Below are positions 48,558 through 61,568 of a stretch of DNA of 64,000 nt, piece after piece. How positions within the stretch are numbered: the stretch's first letter is position 1; each line of letters starts with the position of its first letter. The translations under genes were made by a program, and so were the position numbers. This stretch comes from Rhynochetos jubatus. Its lineage: Eukaryota > Chordata > Aves > Eurypygiformes > Rhynochetidae. The stretch is from contig CM050657.1 in the NCBI GenBank assembly GCA_027574665.1, positions 12,660,404-12,724,403 on the forward strand. Reading direction: 5' to 3'. Below the pieces are notes generated by a model that saw only the letters and a list, made by a program, of their open reading frames with translations, did not search any database and was not told where the DNA came from.

Positions 48558-50669
48558 GTGGGTGCAGTGTTTTGATCCTCTTGGCAGGCCTTTGCAATGC
48601 CAGCTAGCCCTGGAGCTGTGGGCTTTCTGGTTCTCCGGACGCTAACCCTAAGCGTAACCCTAATATTTGACGTGCGCGGTTTCCGGCCCCGGCCGCTGTG
48701 GGTTCTGGCTAGGGAAGGTGGGGAGGCAGCAATGTGGGTGCAGTGTTTTGCTGCTCTTGGCAGGCCTTTGCAATGCCAGCTAGCCCTGGAGCTGTGGGCT
48801 TTCTGGTTCTCCGGACGCTAACCCTAAGCGTAACCCTAATATTTGACGTGCGCGGTTTCCGGCCCCGGCCCCTCTGGGTTCTGGCTAGGAAAGGTGGGGA
48901 GGCAGCAATGTGGGTGCAGTGTTTTGCTCCTCTTGGCAGGCCTTTGCAATGCCAGCTAGCCCTGGAGCTGTGGGCTTTCTGGTTCTCCGGACGCTAACCC
49001 TAAGCGTAACCCTAATTGTTCGGGTGCGTGGTTTCCGTCCCCGGCCCCTCTGGGTTCTGGCTAGGGAAGGTGGGGAGGCAGCAATGTGGGTGCAGTGTTT
49101 TGCTCCTCTTGGCAGGCCTTTGCAATGCCAGCTAGCCCTGGAGCTGTGGGCTTTCTGGTTCTCCGGACGCTAACCCTAAGCGTAACCCTAATTGTTAGGG
49201 TGCGCGTTTTCCTGCCCCGGCCCCCCTGGGTTCTGGCTAGGGAAGGTGGGGAGGCAGCAATGTGGGTGCAGTGTTTTGCTGCTCTTGGCAGGCCTTTGCA
49301 ATGCCAGCTAGCCCTGGAGCTGTGGGCTTTCTGGTTCTCCGGACGCTAACCCTAGGCGTAACCCTAATATTTGACGTGCGCGGTTTCCGTCCCCGGCCCC
49401 TGTGGGTTCTGGCTAGGAAAGGTGGGGAGGCAGCAATGTGGGTGCAGTGTTTTGCTCCTCTTGGCAGGCCTTTGCAATGCCAGCTAGCCCTGGAGCTGTG
49501 GGCTTTCTGGTTCTCCGGACGCTAACCCTAAGCGTAACCCTAATATTTGACGTGCGCGGTTTCCAGCCCCGGCCCCTGTGGGTTCTGGCTAGGAAAGGTG
49601 GGGAGGCAGCAATGTGGGTGCAGTGTTTTGATCCTCTTGGCAGGCCTTTGCAATGCCAGCTAGCCCTGGAGCTGTGGGCTTTCTGGTTCTCCGGACGCTA
49701 ACCCTAAGCGTAACCCTAATATTTGACGTGCGCGGTTTCCGGCCCCGGCCGCTGTGGGTTCTGGCTAGGGAAGGTGGGGAGGCAGCAATGTGGGTGCAGT
49801 GTTTTGCTGCTCTTGGCAGGCCTTTGCAATGCCAGCTAGCCCTGGAGCTGTGGGCTTTCTGGTTCTCCGGACGCTAACCCTAAGCGTAACCCTAATATTT
49901 GACGTGCGCGGTTTCCGGCCCCGGCCCCTCTGGGTTCTGGCTAGGAAAGGTGGGGAGGCAGCAATGTGGGTGCAGTGTTTTGCTCCTCTTGGCAGGCCTT
50001 TGCAATGCCAGCTAGCCCTGGAGCTGTGGGCTTTCTGGTTCTCCGGACGCTAACCCTAAGCGTAACCCTAATTGTTCGGGTGCGTGGTTTCCGTCCCCGG
50101 CCCCTCTGGGTTCTGGCTAGGGAAGGTGGGGAGGCAGCAATGTGGGTGCAGTGTTTTGCTCCTCTTGGCAGGCCTTTGCAATGCCAGCTAGCCCTGGAGC
50201 TGTGGGCTTTCTGGTTCTCCGGACGCTAACCCTAAGCGTAACCCTAATTGTTAGGGTGCGCGTTTTCCGGCCCCGGCCCCCCTGGGTTCTGGCTAGGGAA
50301 GGTGGGGAGGCAGCAATGTGGGTGCAGTGTTTTGCTGCTCTTGGCAGGCCTTTGCAATGCCAGCTAGCCCTGGAGCTGTGGGCTTTCTGGTTCTCCGGAC
50401 GCTAACCCTAGGCGTAACCCTAATATTTGACGTGCGCGGTTTCCGTCCCCGGCCCCTGTGGGTTCTGGCTAGGAAAGGTGGGGAGGCAGCAATGTGGGTG
50501 CAGTGTTTTGCTCCTCTTGGCAGGCCTTTGCAATGCCAGCTAGCCCTGGAGCTGTGGGCTTTCTGGTTCTCCGGACGCCAACCCTAGGCGTAACCCTAAT
50601 TGTTAGGGTGCGCGGTTTCCGGCCCCGGCCCCCCTGGGTTCTGGCTAATAAAGGTGGGGAGGCAGCAAT
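48558..50669 (+). repeat. Two tandem six-monomer units (1056 bp each)
   Basis: 48558-49613 and 49614-50669 share, in order, GTGTTTTGATCC (unique to this zone), GGCCGCTGTGG, type B CTCTGGG, ATTGTTCGGGTGCGTGG, GCGCGTTTTCC with CCCCCC, and GGCGTAACC type B monomers. GTTTTGATCC recurs once more at 51394, after a 16-monomer offset (48382 to 51198). In these monomers the G>T... GCTCC to GATCC change creates GATC in the otherwise invariant core. Confidence 0.8.
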
Positions 50670-51021
50670 GTGGGTGCAGTGTTTTGCTGCTCTTGGCAGG
50701 CCTTTGCAATGCCAGCTAGCCCTGGAGCTGTGGGCTTTCTGGTTCTCCGGACGCTAACCCTAGGCGTAACCCTAATATTTGACGTGCGCGGTTTCCGTCC
50801 CCGGCCCCTGTGGGTTCTGGCTAGGAAAGGTGGGGAGGCAGCAATGTGGGTGCAGTGTTTTGCTGCTCTTGGCAGGCCTTTGCAATGCCAGCTAGCCCTG
50901 GAGCTGTGGGCTTTCTGGTTCTCCGGACGCCAACCCTAGGCGTAACCCTAATTGTTAGGGTGCGCGGTTTCCGGCCCCGGCCCCCCTGGGTTCTGGCTAA
51001 TAAAGGTGGGGAGGCAGCAAT
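50318..51021 (+). repeat. Tandem dimer with GACGCCAACCC
   Basis: 50318-50669 is repeated at 50670-51021 (352 bp). The second monomer of each begins its telomeric motif with CGCCAACCCTAGG instead of CGCTAACCC, which removes the first T of the nonamer. The same variant is at 46352, 52688 and 55491, so it marks one lineage in the right third. Confidence 0.78.
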
Positions 51022-52605
51022 GTGGGTGCAGTGTTTTGCTGCTCTTGGCAGGCCTTTGCAATGCCAGCTAGCCCTGGAGCTGTGGGCTTTCTGGTTCTCC
51101 GGACGCTAACCCTAAGCGTAACCCTAATATTTGACGTGCGCGGTTTCCGGCCCCGGCCGCTGTGGGTTCTGGCTAGGGAAGGTGGGGAGGCAGCAATGTG
51201 GGTGCAGTGTTTTGCTCCTCTTGGCAGGCCTTTGCAATGCCAGCTAGCCCTGGAGCTGTGGGCTTTCTGGTTCTCCAGATGCTAACCCTAAGCGTAACCC
51301 TAATTGTTCGGGTGCGCGGTTTCCGGCCCCGGCCCCCCTGGGTCCTGGCTAATAAAGGTGGGGAGGCAGCAATGTGGGTGCAGTGTTTTGATCCTCTTGG
51401 CAGGCCTTTGCAATGCCAGCTAGCCCTGGAGCTGTGGGCTTTCTGGTTCTCCGGACGCTAACCCTAAGCGTAACCCTAATATTTGACGTGCGCGGTTTCC
51501 GGCCCCGGCCGCTGTGGGTTCTGGCTAGGGAAGGTGGGGAGGCAGCAATGTGGGTGCAGTGTTTTGCTCCTCTTGGCAGGCCTTTGCAATGCCAGCTAGC
51601 CCTGGAGCTGTGGGCTTTCTGGTTCTCCGGACGCTAACCCTAAGCGTAACCCTAATATTTGACGTGCGCGGTTTCCGGCCCCGGCCCCTCTGGGTTCTGG
51701 CTAGGAAAGGTGGGGAGGCAGCAATGTGGGTGCAGTGTTTTGCTCCTCTTGGCAGGCCTTTGCAATGCCAGCTAGCCCTGGAGCTGTGGGCTTTCTGGTT
51801 CTCCGGACGCTAACCCTAAGCGTAACCCTAATATTTGACGTGCGCGGTTTCCGGCCCCGGCCCCTCTGGGTTCTGGCTAGGAAAGGTGGGGAGGCAGCAA
51901 TGTGGGTGCAGTGTTTTGCTCCTCTTGGCAGGCCTTTGCAATGCCAGCTAGCCCTGGAGCTGTGGGCTTTCTGGTTCTCCGGACGCTAACCCTAAGCGTA
52001 ACCCTAATTGTTCGGGTGCGTGGTTTCCGTCCCCGGCCCCTCTGGGTTCTGGCTAGGGAAGGTGGGGAGGCAGCAATGTGGGTGCAGTGTTTTGCTCCTC
52101 TTGGCAGGCCTTTGCAATGCCAGCTAGCCCTGGAGCTGTGGGCTTTCTGGTTCTCCGGACGCTAACCCTAAGCGTAACCCTAATTGTTCGGGTGCGTGGT
52201 TTCCGTCCCCGGCCCCTCTGGGTTCTGGCTAGGGAAGGTGGGGAGGCAGCAATGTGGGTGCAGTGTTTTGCTGCTCTTGGCAGGCCTTTGCAATGCCAGC
52301 TAGCCCTGGAGCTGTGGGCTTTCTGGTTCTCCGGACGCTAACCCTAGGCGTAACCCTAATATTTGACGTGCGCGGTTTCCGTCCCCGGCCCCTGTGGGTT
52401 CTGGCTAGGAAAGGTGGGGAGGCAGCAATGTGGGTGCAGTGTTTTGCTCCTCTTGGCAGGCCTTTGCAATGCCAGCTAGCCCTGGAGCTGTGGGCTTTCT
52501 GGTTCTCCGGACGCTAACCCTAAGCGTAACCCTAATATTTGACGTGCGCGGTTTCCAGCCCCGGCCCCTGTGGGTTCTGGCTAGGAAAGGTGGGGAGGCA
52601 GCAAT

Positions 52606-53127
52606 GTGGGTGCAGTGTTTTGCTGCTCTTGGCAGGCCTTTGCAATGCCAGCTAGCCCTGGAGCTGTGGGCTTTCTGGTTCTCCGGACGCCAACCCTAGG
52701 CGTAACCCTAATTGTTAGGGTGCGCGGTTTCCGCCCCCGCCCCCTCTGGGTTCTGGCTAGGGAAGGTGGGGAGGGAGCAATGTGGGTGCAGTGTTTTGCT
52801 GCTCTTGGCAGGCCTTTGCAATGCCAGCTAGCCCTGGAGCTGTGGGCTTTCTGGTTCTCCGGACGCTAACCCTAACCCTAATATTTGACGTGCGCGGTTT
52901 CCGTCCCCGGCCCCTCTGGGTTCTGGCTAATAAAGGTGGGGAGGCAGCAATGTGGGTGCAGTGTTTTGCTCCTCTTGGCAGGCCTTTGCAATGCCAGCTA
53001 GCCCTGGAGCTGTGGGCTTTCTGGTTCTCCGGACGCTAACCCTAAGCGTAACCCTGCTTCTTAGGGTGTGCGGTTTCCGGTCCCGGCCCCTCTGGGTTCT
53101 GGCTAGGAAAGGTGGGGCAGCAGCAAT
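52606..53127 (+). repeat. Three-monomer block with a 170-bp unit, copy 1
   Basis: Matches 53655-54176 at 1049 bp. Shared markers: CCGCCCCCGCCCCCTC with GGAGGGAGC, a (TAACCC)2TAA run (52867-52881) in the 170-bp monomer, and ACCCTGCTTCTTAGGG (53051), which removes the second nonamer. The odd offset of 1049 is 5 x 176 + 170 - 1 and includes the 175-bp monomer at 53304. Confidence 0.87.
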
Positions 53128-53303
53128 GTGGGTGCAGTGTTTTGCTGCTCTTGGCAGGCCTTTGCAATGCCAGCTAGCCCTGGAGCTGTGGGCTTTCTGG
53201 TTCTCCGGACGCTAACCCTAAGCGTAACCCTAATATTTGACGTGCGCGGTTTCCGGCCCCGGCCCCTGTGGGTTCTGGCTAGGGAAGGTGGGGAGGCAGC
53301 AAT

Positions 53304-53478
53304 GTGGGTGCAGTGTTTTGCTCCTCTTGGCAGGCCTTTGCAATGCCAGCTAGCCCTGGAGCTGTGGGCTTTGTGGTTCTCCGGACGCTAACCCTAAGCG
53401 TAACCCTAATATTTGACGTGCGCGGTTCCGGCCCGGGCCCCTCTGGGTTCTGGCTAGGGCAGGTGGGGAGGCAGCAAT
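53304..53478 (+). repeat. 175-bp monomer (one base deleted)
   Basis: GCGGTTCCGG replaces GCGGTTTCCGG near 53422, a single T loss. It is the only 175-bp unit in the window, which supports a private mutation or a sequencing error in a short homopolymer. Confidence 0.85.
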
Positions 53479-53654
53479 GTGGGTGCAGTGTTTTGCTGCT
53501 CTTGGCAGGCCTTTGCAATGCCAGCTAGCCCTGGAGCTGTGGGCTTTCTGGTTCTCCAGATGCTAACCCTAAGCGTAACCCTAATTGTTAGGGTGCGCGG
53601 TTTCCGGCCCGGGCCCCTCTGGGTTCTGGCTAGGAAAGGTGGGGAGGCAGCAAT

Positions 53655-54176
53655 GTGGGTGCAGTGTTTTGCTCCTCTTGGCAGGCCTTTGCAATGCCAG
53701 CTAGCCCTGGAGCTGTGGGCTTTGTGGTTCTCCGGACGCTAACCCTAAGCGTAACCCTAATTGTTAGGGTGCGCGGTTTCCGCCCCCGCCCCCTCTGGGT
53801 TCTGGCTAGGGAAGGTGGGGAGGGAGCAATGTGGGTGCAGTGTTTTGCTGCTCTTGGCAGGCCTTTGCAATGCCAGCTAGCCCTGGAGCTGTGGGCTTTC
53901 TGGTTCTCCGGACGCTAACCCTAACCCTAATATTTGACGTGCGCGGTTTCCGTCCCCGGCCCCTCTGGGTTCTGGCTAATAAAGGTGGGGAGGCAGCAAT
54001 GTGGGTGCAGTGTTTTGCTCCTCTTGGCAGGCCTTTGCAATGCCAGCTAGCCCTGGAGCTGTGGGCTTTCTGGTTCTCCGGACGCTAACCCTAAGCGTAA
54101 CCCTGCTTCTTAGGGTGTGCGGTTTCCGGTCCCGGCCCCTCTGGGTTCTGGCTAGGAAAGGTGGGGAGGCAGCAAT
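53655..54176 (+). repeat. Three-monomer block with a 170-bp unit, copy 2
   Basis: Second copy of 52606-53127, with the telomeric run at 53916-53930 and the ACCCTGCTTCTTAGGG variant at 54100. Copy 1 has a private GGGGCAGCAGC at 53117 where copy 2 keeps GGGGAGGCAGC. Confidence 0.87.
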
Positions 54177-55760
54177 GTGGGTGCAGTGTTTTGCTCCTCT
54201 TGGCAGGCCTTTGCAATGCCAGCTAGCCCTGGAGCTGTGGGCTTTCTGGTTCTCCGGACGCTAACCCTAAGCGTAACCCTAATTGTTCGGGTGCGTGGTT
54301 TCCGGCCCCGGCCCCTCTGGGTTCTGGCTAATAAAAGTGGGGAGGCAGCAATGTGGATGCAGTGTTTTGCTGCTCTTGGCAGGCCTTTGCAATGCCAGCT
54401 AGCCCTGGAGCTGTGGGCTTTCTGGTTCTCCGGACGCTAACCCTAAGCGTAACCCTAATTGTTAGAGTGCGCGGTTTCCGGCCCCGACCCCTCTGGGTTC
54501 TGGCTAGGGAAGGTGGGGAGGCAGCAATGTGGGTGCAGTGTTTTGCTCCTCTTGGCAGGCCTTTGCAATGCCAGCTAGCCCTGGAGCTGTGGGCTTTCTG
54601 GTTCTCCGGACGCTAACCCTAAGCGTAACCCTAATATTTGACATGCGCGGTTTCCCGCCCCGGCCCGTCTGGGTTCTGGCTAGGAAAGGTGGGGAGGCAG
54701 CAATGTGGGTGCAGTGTTTTGCTCCTTTTGGCAGGCCTTTGCAATGCCAGCTAGCCCTGGAGCTGTGGGCTTTCTGGTTCTCCGGACGCTAACCCTAAGC
54801 GTAACCCTAATATTTGACGTGCGCGGTTTCCGGCCCCGGCCGCTGTGGGTTCTGGCTAGGGAAGGTGGGGAGGCAGCAATGTGGGTGCAGTGTTTTGCTC
54901 CTCTTGGCAGGCCTTTGCAATGCCAGCTAGCCCTGGAGCTGTGGGCTTTCTGGTTCTCCGGACGCTAACCCTAAGCGTAACCCTAATATTTGACGTGCGC
55001 GGTTTCCGGCCCCGGCCCCTGTGGGTTCTGGCTAGGGAAGGTGGGGAGGCAGCAATGTGGGTGCAGTGTTTTGCTCCTCTTGGCAGGCCTTTGCAATGCC
55101 AGCTAGCCCTGGAGCTGTGGGCTTTCTGGTTCTCCGGACGCTAACCCTAAGCATAACCCTAATTGTTAGGGTGCGCGGTTTCCGGCCCCGGCCCCTCTGG
55201 ATTCTGGCTAGGAAAGGTGGGGAGGCAGCAATGTGGGTGCAGTGTTTTGCTCCTCTTGGCAGGCCTTTGCAATGCCAGCTAGCCCTGGAGCTGTGGGCTT
55301 TCTGGTTCTCCGGACGCTAACCCTAAGCGTAACCCTAATATTTGACGTGCGCGGTTTCCAGCCCCGGCCCCTGTGGGTTCTGGCTAGGAAAGGTGGGGAG
55401 GCAGCAATGTGGGTGCAGTGTTTTGCTCCTCTTGGCAGGCCTTTGCAATGCCAGCTAGCCCTGGAGCTGTGGGCTTTCTGGTTCTCCGGACGCCAACCCT
55501 AGGCGTAACCCTAATTGTTAGGGTGCGCGGTTTCCGGCCCCGGCCCCCCTGGGTTCTGGCTAATAAAGGTGGGGAGGCAGCAATGTGGGTGCAGTGTTTT
55601 GCTGCTCTTGGCAGGCCTTTGCAATGCCAGCTAGCCCTGGAGCTGTGGGCTTTCTGGTTCTCCGGACGCTAACCCTAAGCGTAACCCTAATATTTGACAT
55701 GCGCGGTTTCCGGCCCCGGCCCGTCTGGGTTCTGGCTAGGAAAGGTGGGGAGGCAGCAAT

Positions 55761-56288
55761 GTGGGTGCAGTGTTTTGCTCCTCTTGGCAGGCCTTTGCAA
55801 TGCCAGCTAGCCCTGGAGCTGTGGGCTTTCTGGTTCTCCGGACGCTAACCCTAAGCGTAACCCTAATATTTGACGTGCGCGGTTTCCGGCCCGGGCCGCT
55901 GTGGGTTCTGGCTAGGAAAGGTGGGGAGGCAGCAATGTGGGTGCAGTGTTTTGCTCCTCTTGGCAGGCCTTTGCAATGCCAGCTAGCCCTGGAGCTGTGG
56001 GCTTTCTGGTTCTCCGGACGCTAACCCTAAACGTAACCCTAATTGTTAGGGTGCGTGGTTTCCGGCCCTGGCCACTCTGGGTTCTGGCTAATAAAGGTGG
56101 GGAGGCAGCAATGTGGGTGCAGTGTTTTGCTGCTCTTGGCAGGCCTTTGCAATGCCAGCTAGCCCTGGAGCTGTGGGCTTGCTGGTTCTCCGGACGCTAA
56201 CCCTAAGCGTAACCCTAATTGTTAGGGTGCGCCTTTTCCGGCCCCGGCCCCTGTGGGTTCTGGCTAGGGAAGGTGGGGAGGCAGCAAT
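55761..56288 (+). repeat. Three-monomer block, copy 1 (528 bp)
   Basis: Corresponds to 57169-57696 at 1408 bp (eight monomers). Shared: CCCGGGCCGCTGTGG, AAACGTAACC with GCGTGGTTTCCGGCCCTGGCCACTC, and GGGCTTGCTGG in the core. Copies differ by GCGCCTTTTCC versus GCGCAGTTTCC. Confidence 0.8.
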
Positions 56289-56640
56289 GTGGGTGCAGTG
56301 TTTTGCTGCTCTTGGCAGGCCTTTGCAATGCCAGCTAGCCCTGGAGCTGTGGGCTTTCTGGTTCTCCGGACGCTAACCCTAAGCGTAACCCTAATATTTA
56401 ACGTGTGCGGTTTCCGTCCCCGGCCCCTGTGGGTTCTGGCTAATAAAGGTGGGGAGGCAGCAACGTGGGTGCAGTGTTTTGCTGCTCTTGGCAGGCCTTT
56501 GCAATGCCAGCTAGCCCTGGAGCTGTGGGCTTTCTGGTTCTCCAGATGCTAACCCTAAGCGTAACCCTAATTGTTCGGGTGCGCGGTTTCCGGCCCCGGC
56601 CCCTGTGGGTTCTGGCTAATAAAGGTGGGGAGGCAGCAAT
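56289..56640 (+). repeat. Dimer with GCAACGTGGG and CCAGATG
   Basis: Recurs at 59457-59808 (offset 3168 bp, 18 monomers). GCAACGTGGG destroys the landmark ATG (T>C) and creates a rare CpG in the core. CTCCAGATG carries two CpG-type transitions. GCAACG is also at 61917 and 62623. Confidence 0.78.
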
Positions 56641-58224
56641 GTGGGTGCAGTGTTTTGCTCCTCTTGGCAGGCCTTTGCAATGCCAGCTAGCCCTGGAGCT
56701 GTGGGCTTTCTGGTTCTCCGGACGCTAACCCTAAGCGTAACCCTAATATTTGACGTGCGCGGTTTCCGGCCCCGGCCGCTGTGGGTTCTGGCTAGGGAAG
56801 GTGGGGAGGCAGCAATGTGGGTGCAGTGTTTTGCTCCTCTTGGCAGGCCTTTGCAATGCCAGCTAGCCCTGGAGCTGTGGGCTTTCTGGTTCTCCAGATG
56901 CTAACCCTAAGCGTAACCCTAATTGTTAGGGTGCGCGGTTTCCGGCCCCGGCCCCTGTGGGTTCTGGCTAATAAAAGTGGGGAGGCAGCAATGTGGGTGC
57001 AGTGTTTTGCTCCTCTTGGCAGGCCTTTGCAATGCCAGCTAGCCCTGGAGCTGTGGGCTTTCTGGTTCTCCGGACGCTAACCCTAAGCGTAACCCTAATT
57101 GTTAGGGTGCGCGGTTTCCGTCCCCGGCACCTGTGGGTTCTGGCTAGGGAAGGTGGGGAGGCAGCAATGTGGGTGCAGTGTTTTGCTCCTCTTGGCAGGC
57201 CTTTGCAATGCCAGCTAGCCCTGGAGCTGTGGGCTTTCTGGTTCTCCGGACGCTAACCCTACGCGTAACCCTAATATTTGACGTGCGCGGTTTCCGGCCC
57301 GGGCCGCTGTGGGTTCTGGCTAGGAAAGGTGGGGAGGCAGCAATGTGGGTGCAGTGTTTTGCTCCTCTTGGCAGGCCTTTGCAATGCCAGCTAGCCCTGG
57401 AGCTGTGGGCTTTCTGGTTCTCCGGACGCTAACCCTAAACGTAACCCTAATTGTTAGGGTGCGTGGTTTCCGGCCCTGGCCACTCTGGGTTCTGGCTAAT
57501 AAAGGTGGGGAGGCAGCAATGTGGGTGCAGTGTTTTGCTGCTCTTGGCAGGCCTTTGCAATGCCAGCTAGCCCTGGAGCTGTGGGCTTGCTGGTTCTCCG
57601 GACGCTAACCCTAAGCGTAACCCTAATTGTTAGGGTGCGCAGTTTCCGTCCCCGGCCCCTGTGGGTTCTGGCTAGGGAAGGTGGGGAGGCAGCAATGTGG
57701 GTGCAGTGTTTTGCTCCTCTTGGCAGGCCTTTGCAATGCCAGCTAGCCCTGGAGCTGTGGGCTTTCTGGTTCTCCGGACGCTAACCCTAAGCGTAACCCT
57801 AATATTTGACGTGCCCGATTTCCGTCCCCGGCCGCTGTGGGTTCTGGCTAGGGAAGGTGGGGAGGCAGCAATGTGGGTGCAGTGTTTTGCTCCTCTTGGC
57901 AGGCCTTTGCAATGCCAGCTAGCCCTGGAGCTGTGGGCTTTCTGGTTCTCCGGACGCTAACCCTAAGCGTAACCCTAATATTTGACGTGCGCGGTTTCCG
58001 GCCCCGGCCGCTGTGGGTTCTGGCTAGGGAAGGTGGGGAGGCAGCAATGTGGGTGCAGTGTTTTGCTGCTCTTGGCAGGCCTTTGCAATGCCAGCTAGCC
58101 CTGGAGCTGTGGGCTTTCTGGTTCTCCGGATGCTAACCCTAAGCGTAAGCCTAATTGTTAGGGTGCGCGGTTTCCGTCCCCGGCACCTGTGGGTTCTGGC
58201 TAGGGAAGGTGGGGAGGCAGCAAT

Positions 58225-58928
58225 GTGGGTGCAGTGTTTTGCTGCTCTTGGCAGGCCTTTGCAATGCCAGCTAGCCCTGGAGCTGTGGGCTTTCTGGTTC
58301 TCCGGACGCTAACCCTAAGCGTAACCCTAATTGTTAGGGTGCGCGGTTTCTCTCCCCGGCCCCTGTGGGTTCTGGCTAGGGAAGGTGGGGAGGCAGCAAT
58401 GTGGGTGCAGTGTTTTGCTCCTCTTGGCAGGCCTTTGCAATGCCAGCTAGCCCTGGAGCTGTGGGCTTTCTGGTTCTCCGGACGCTAACCCTACGCGTAA
58501 CCCTAATATTTGACGTGCGCGGTTTCCGTCCCCGGCCCCCCTGGGTTCTGGCTAGGGAAGGTGGGGAGGCAGCAATGTGGGTGCAGTGTTTTGCTGCTCT
58601 TGGCAGGCCTTTGCAATGCCAGCTAGCCCTGGAGCTGTGGGCTTTCTGGTTCTCCGGACGCTAACCCTAAGCGTAACCCTAATTGTTAGGGTGCGCGGTT
58701 TCTCTCCCCGGCCCCTGTGGGTTCTGGCTAGGGAAGGTGGGGAGGCAGCAATGTGGGTGCAGTGTTTTGCTGCTCTTGGCAGGCCTTTGCAATGCCAGCT
58801 AGCCCTGGAGCTGTGGGCTTTCTGGTTCTCCGGACGCTAACCCTAAGCGTAACACTAATATTTGACGTGCGCGGTTTCCGGCCCCGGCCCCCCTGGGTTC
58901 TGGCTAGGGAAGGTGGGGAGGCAGCAAT
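58225..58928 (+). repeat. Tandem dimer with GGTTTCTCTCCCCGG
   Basis: 58225-58576 and 58577-58928 share the rare TTTCTCTCCCC segment in the first monomer and a CCCCCC type B monomer second. A private AACACTAA at 58852 breaks the second nonamer. Confidence 0.75.
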
Positions 58929-61568
58929 GTGGGTGCAGTGTTGTACTGCTCTTGGCAGGCCTTTGCAATGCCAGCTAGCCCTGGAGGTGTGGGCTTTCTG
59001 GTTCTCCGGACGCTAACCCTAGGCGTAACCCTAATATTTGACGTGCGCGGTTTCCGTCCCCGGCCGCTGTGGGTTCTGGCTAGGGAAGGTGGGGAGGCAG
59101 CAATGTGGGTGCAGTGTTTTGCTGCTCTTGGCAGGCCTTTGCAATGCCAGCTAGCCCTGGAGCTGTGGGCTTTCTGGTTCTCCGGTCGCTAACCCTAAGC
59201 GTAACCCTAATATTTAACGTGCGCGGTTTCCGTCCCCGGCCCCTCTGCGTTCTGGCTAGGAAAGGTGGGGAGGCAGCAATGTGGGTGCAGTGTTTTGCTC
59301 CTCTTGGCAAGCCTTTGCAATGCCAGCTAGCCCTGGAGCTGTGGCCTTTCTGGTTCTCCGGACGCTAACCCTAAGCGTAACCCTAATTGTTAGGGTGCGC
59401 GGTTTCCGGCCCTGGCCCCTCTTGGTTCTGGCTACTAAAGGTGGGGAGGCAGCAATGTGGGTGCAGTGTTTTGCTCCTCTTGGCAGGCCTTTGCAATGCC
59501 AGCTAGCCCTGGAGCTGTGGGCTTTCTGGTTCTCCGGACGCTAACCCTAAGCGTAACCCTAATATTTAACGTGTGCGGTTTCCGTCCCCGGCCCCTGTGG
59601 GTTCTGGCTAATAAAGGTGGGGAGGCAGCAACGTGGGTGCAGTGTTTTGCTCCTCTTGGCAGGCCTTTGCAATGCCAGCTAGCCCTGGAGCTGTGGGCTT
59701 TCTGGTTCTCCAGATGCTAACCCTAAGCGTAACCCTAATTGTTCGGGTGCGCGGTTTCCGGCCCCGGCCCCTGTGGGTTCTGGCTAATAAAGGTGGGGAG
59801 GCAGCAATGTGGGTGCAGTGTTTTGCTGCTCTTGGCAGGCCTTTGCAATGCCAGCTAGCCCTGGAGCTGTGGGCTTTCTGGTTCTCCGGACGCTAACCCT
59901 AAGCGTAACCCTAATATTTGACGTGCGCGGTTTCCGGCCCGGGCCGCTGTGGGTTCTGGCTAGGAAAGGTGGGGAGGCAGCAATGTGGGTGCAGTGTTTT
60001 GCTCCTCTTGGCAGGCCTTTGCAATGCCAGCTAGCCCTGGAGCTGTGGGCTTTCTGGTTCTCCGGACGCTAACCCTAAGCGTAACCCTAATATTTGACGT
60101 GCGCGGTTTCCGGCCCGGGCCGCTGTGGGTTCTGGCTAGGAAAGGTGGGGAGGCAGCAATGTGGGTGCAGTGTTTTGCTCCTCTTGGCAGGCCTTTGCAA
60201 TGCCAGCTAGCCCTGGAGCTGTGGGCTTTCTGGTTCTCCGGACGCTAACCCTAAACGTAACCCTAATTGTTAGGGTGCGTGGTTTCCGGCCCTGGCCCCT
60301 CTGGGTTCTGGCTAATAAAGGTGGGGAGGCAGCAATGTGGGTGCAGTGTTTTGCTCCTCTTGGCAGGCCTTTGCAATGCCAGCTAGCCCTGGAGCTGTGG
60401 GCTTTCTGGTTCTCCAGATGCTAACCCTAAGCGTAACCCTAATTGTTCGGGTGCGCGGTTTCCGGCCCCGGCCCCTGTGGGTTCTGGCTAATAAAGGTGG
60501 GGAGGCAGCAATGTGGGTGCAGTGTTTTGCTCCTCTTGGCAGGCCTTTGCAATGCCAGCTAGCCCTGGAGCTGTGGGCTTTCTGGTTCTCCGGACGCTAA
60601 CCCTAAGCGTAACCCTAATATTTGACGTGCGCGGTTTCCGTCCCCGGCCCCCCTGGGTTCTGGCTAGGAAAGGTGGGGAGGCAGCAATGTGGGTGCAGTG
60701 TTTTGCTCCTCTTGGCAAGCCTTTGCAATGCCAGCTAGCCCTGGAGCTGTGGGCTTTCTGGTTCTCCGGACGCTTACCCTAAGCGTAACCCTAATTGTTA
60801 GGGTGCGCGGTTTCCGGCCCGGGCCCCTCTGGGTTCTGGCTAGGGAAGGTGGGGAGGCAGCAATGTGGGTGCAGTGTTTTGCTGCTCTTGGCAGGCCTTT
60901 GCAATGCCAGCTAGCCCTGGAGCTGTGGCCTTTCTGGTTCTCCGGACGCTAACCCTAAGCGTAACCCTAATATTTAACGTGTGCGGTTTCCGTCCCCGGC
61001 CCCTGTGGGTTCTGGCTAATAAAGGTGGGGAGGCAGCAATGTGGGTGCAGTGTTTTGCTCCTCTTGGCAGGCCTTTGCAATGCCAGCTAGCCCTGGAGCT
61101 GTGGGCTTTCTGGTTCTCCGGACGCTAACCCTAGGCGTAACCCTAATTGTTAGGGTGCGCGGTTTCCGGCCCCGTCCCCTCTGGGTTCTGGCTAATAAAG
61201 GTGGGGAGGCAGCAATGTGGGTGCAGTGTTTTGCTGCTCTTGGCAGGCCTTTGCAATGCCAGCTAGCCCTGGAGCTGTGGGCTTGCTGGTTCTCCGGACG
61301 CTAACCCTAAGCGTAACCCTAATTGTTAGGGTGCGCGGTTTCCGTCCCCGGCCCCTGTGGGTTCTGGCTAGGGAAGGTGGGGAGGCAGCAATGTGGGTGC
61401 AGTGTTTTGCTCCTCTTGGCAGGCCTTTGCAATGCCAGCTAGCCCTGGAGCTGTGGGCTTTCTGGTTCTCCAGATGCTAACCCTAAGCGTAACCCTAATT
61501 GTTAGGGTGCGCGGTTTCCGGCCCCGGCCCCTGTGGGTTCTGGCTAGGAAAGGTGGGGAGGCAGCAAT

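Noticed and set aside
53304-53478. Functional frameshift at the 175-bp monomer
   Set aside because: There is no coding frame to shift; a single T is lost in a short run and may be a mutation or a read error.
53279-60718. Minus-strand open frames at 53279-53518, 59080-59310 and 60488-60718
   Set aside because: They arise where single-base changes remove a stop in the same monomer region, and are shadows of the repeat. The identical region in other monomers is closed.
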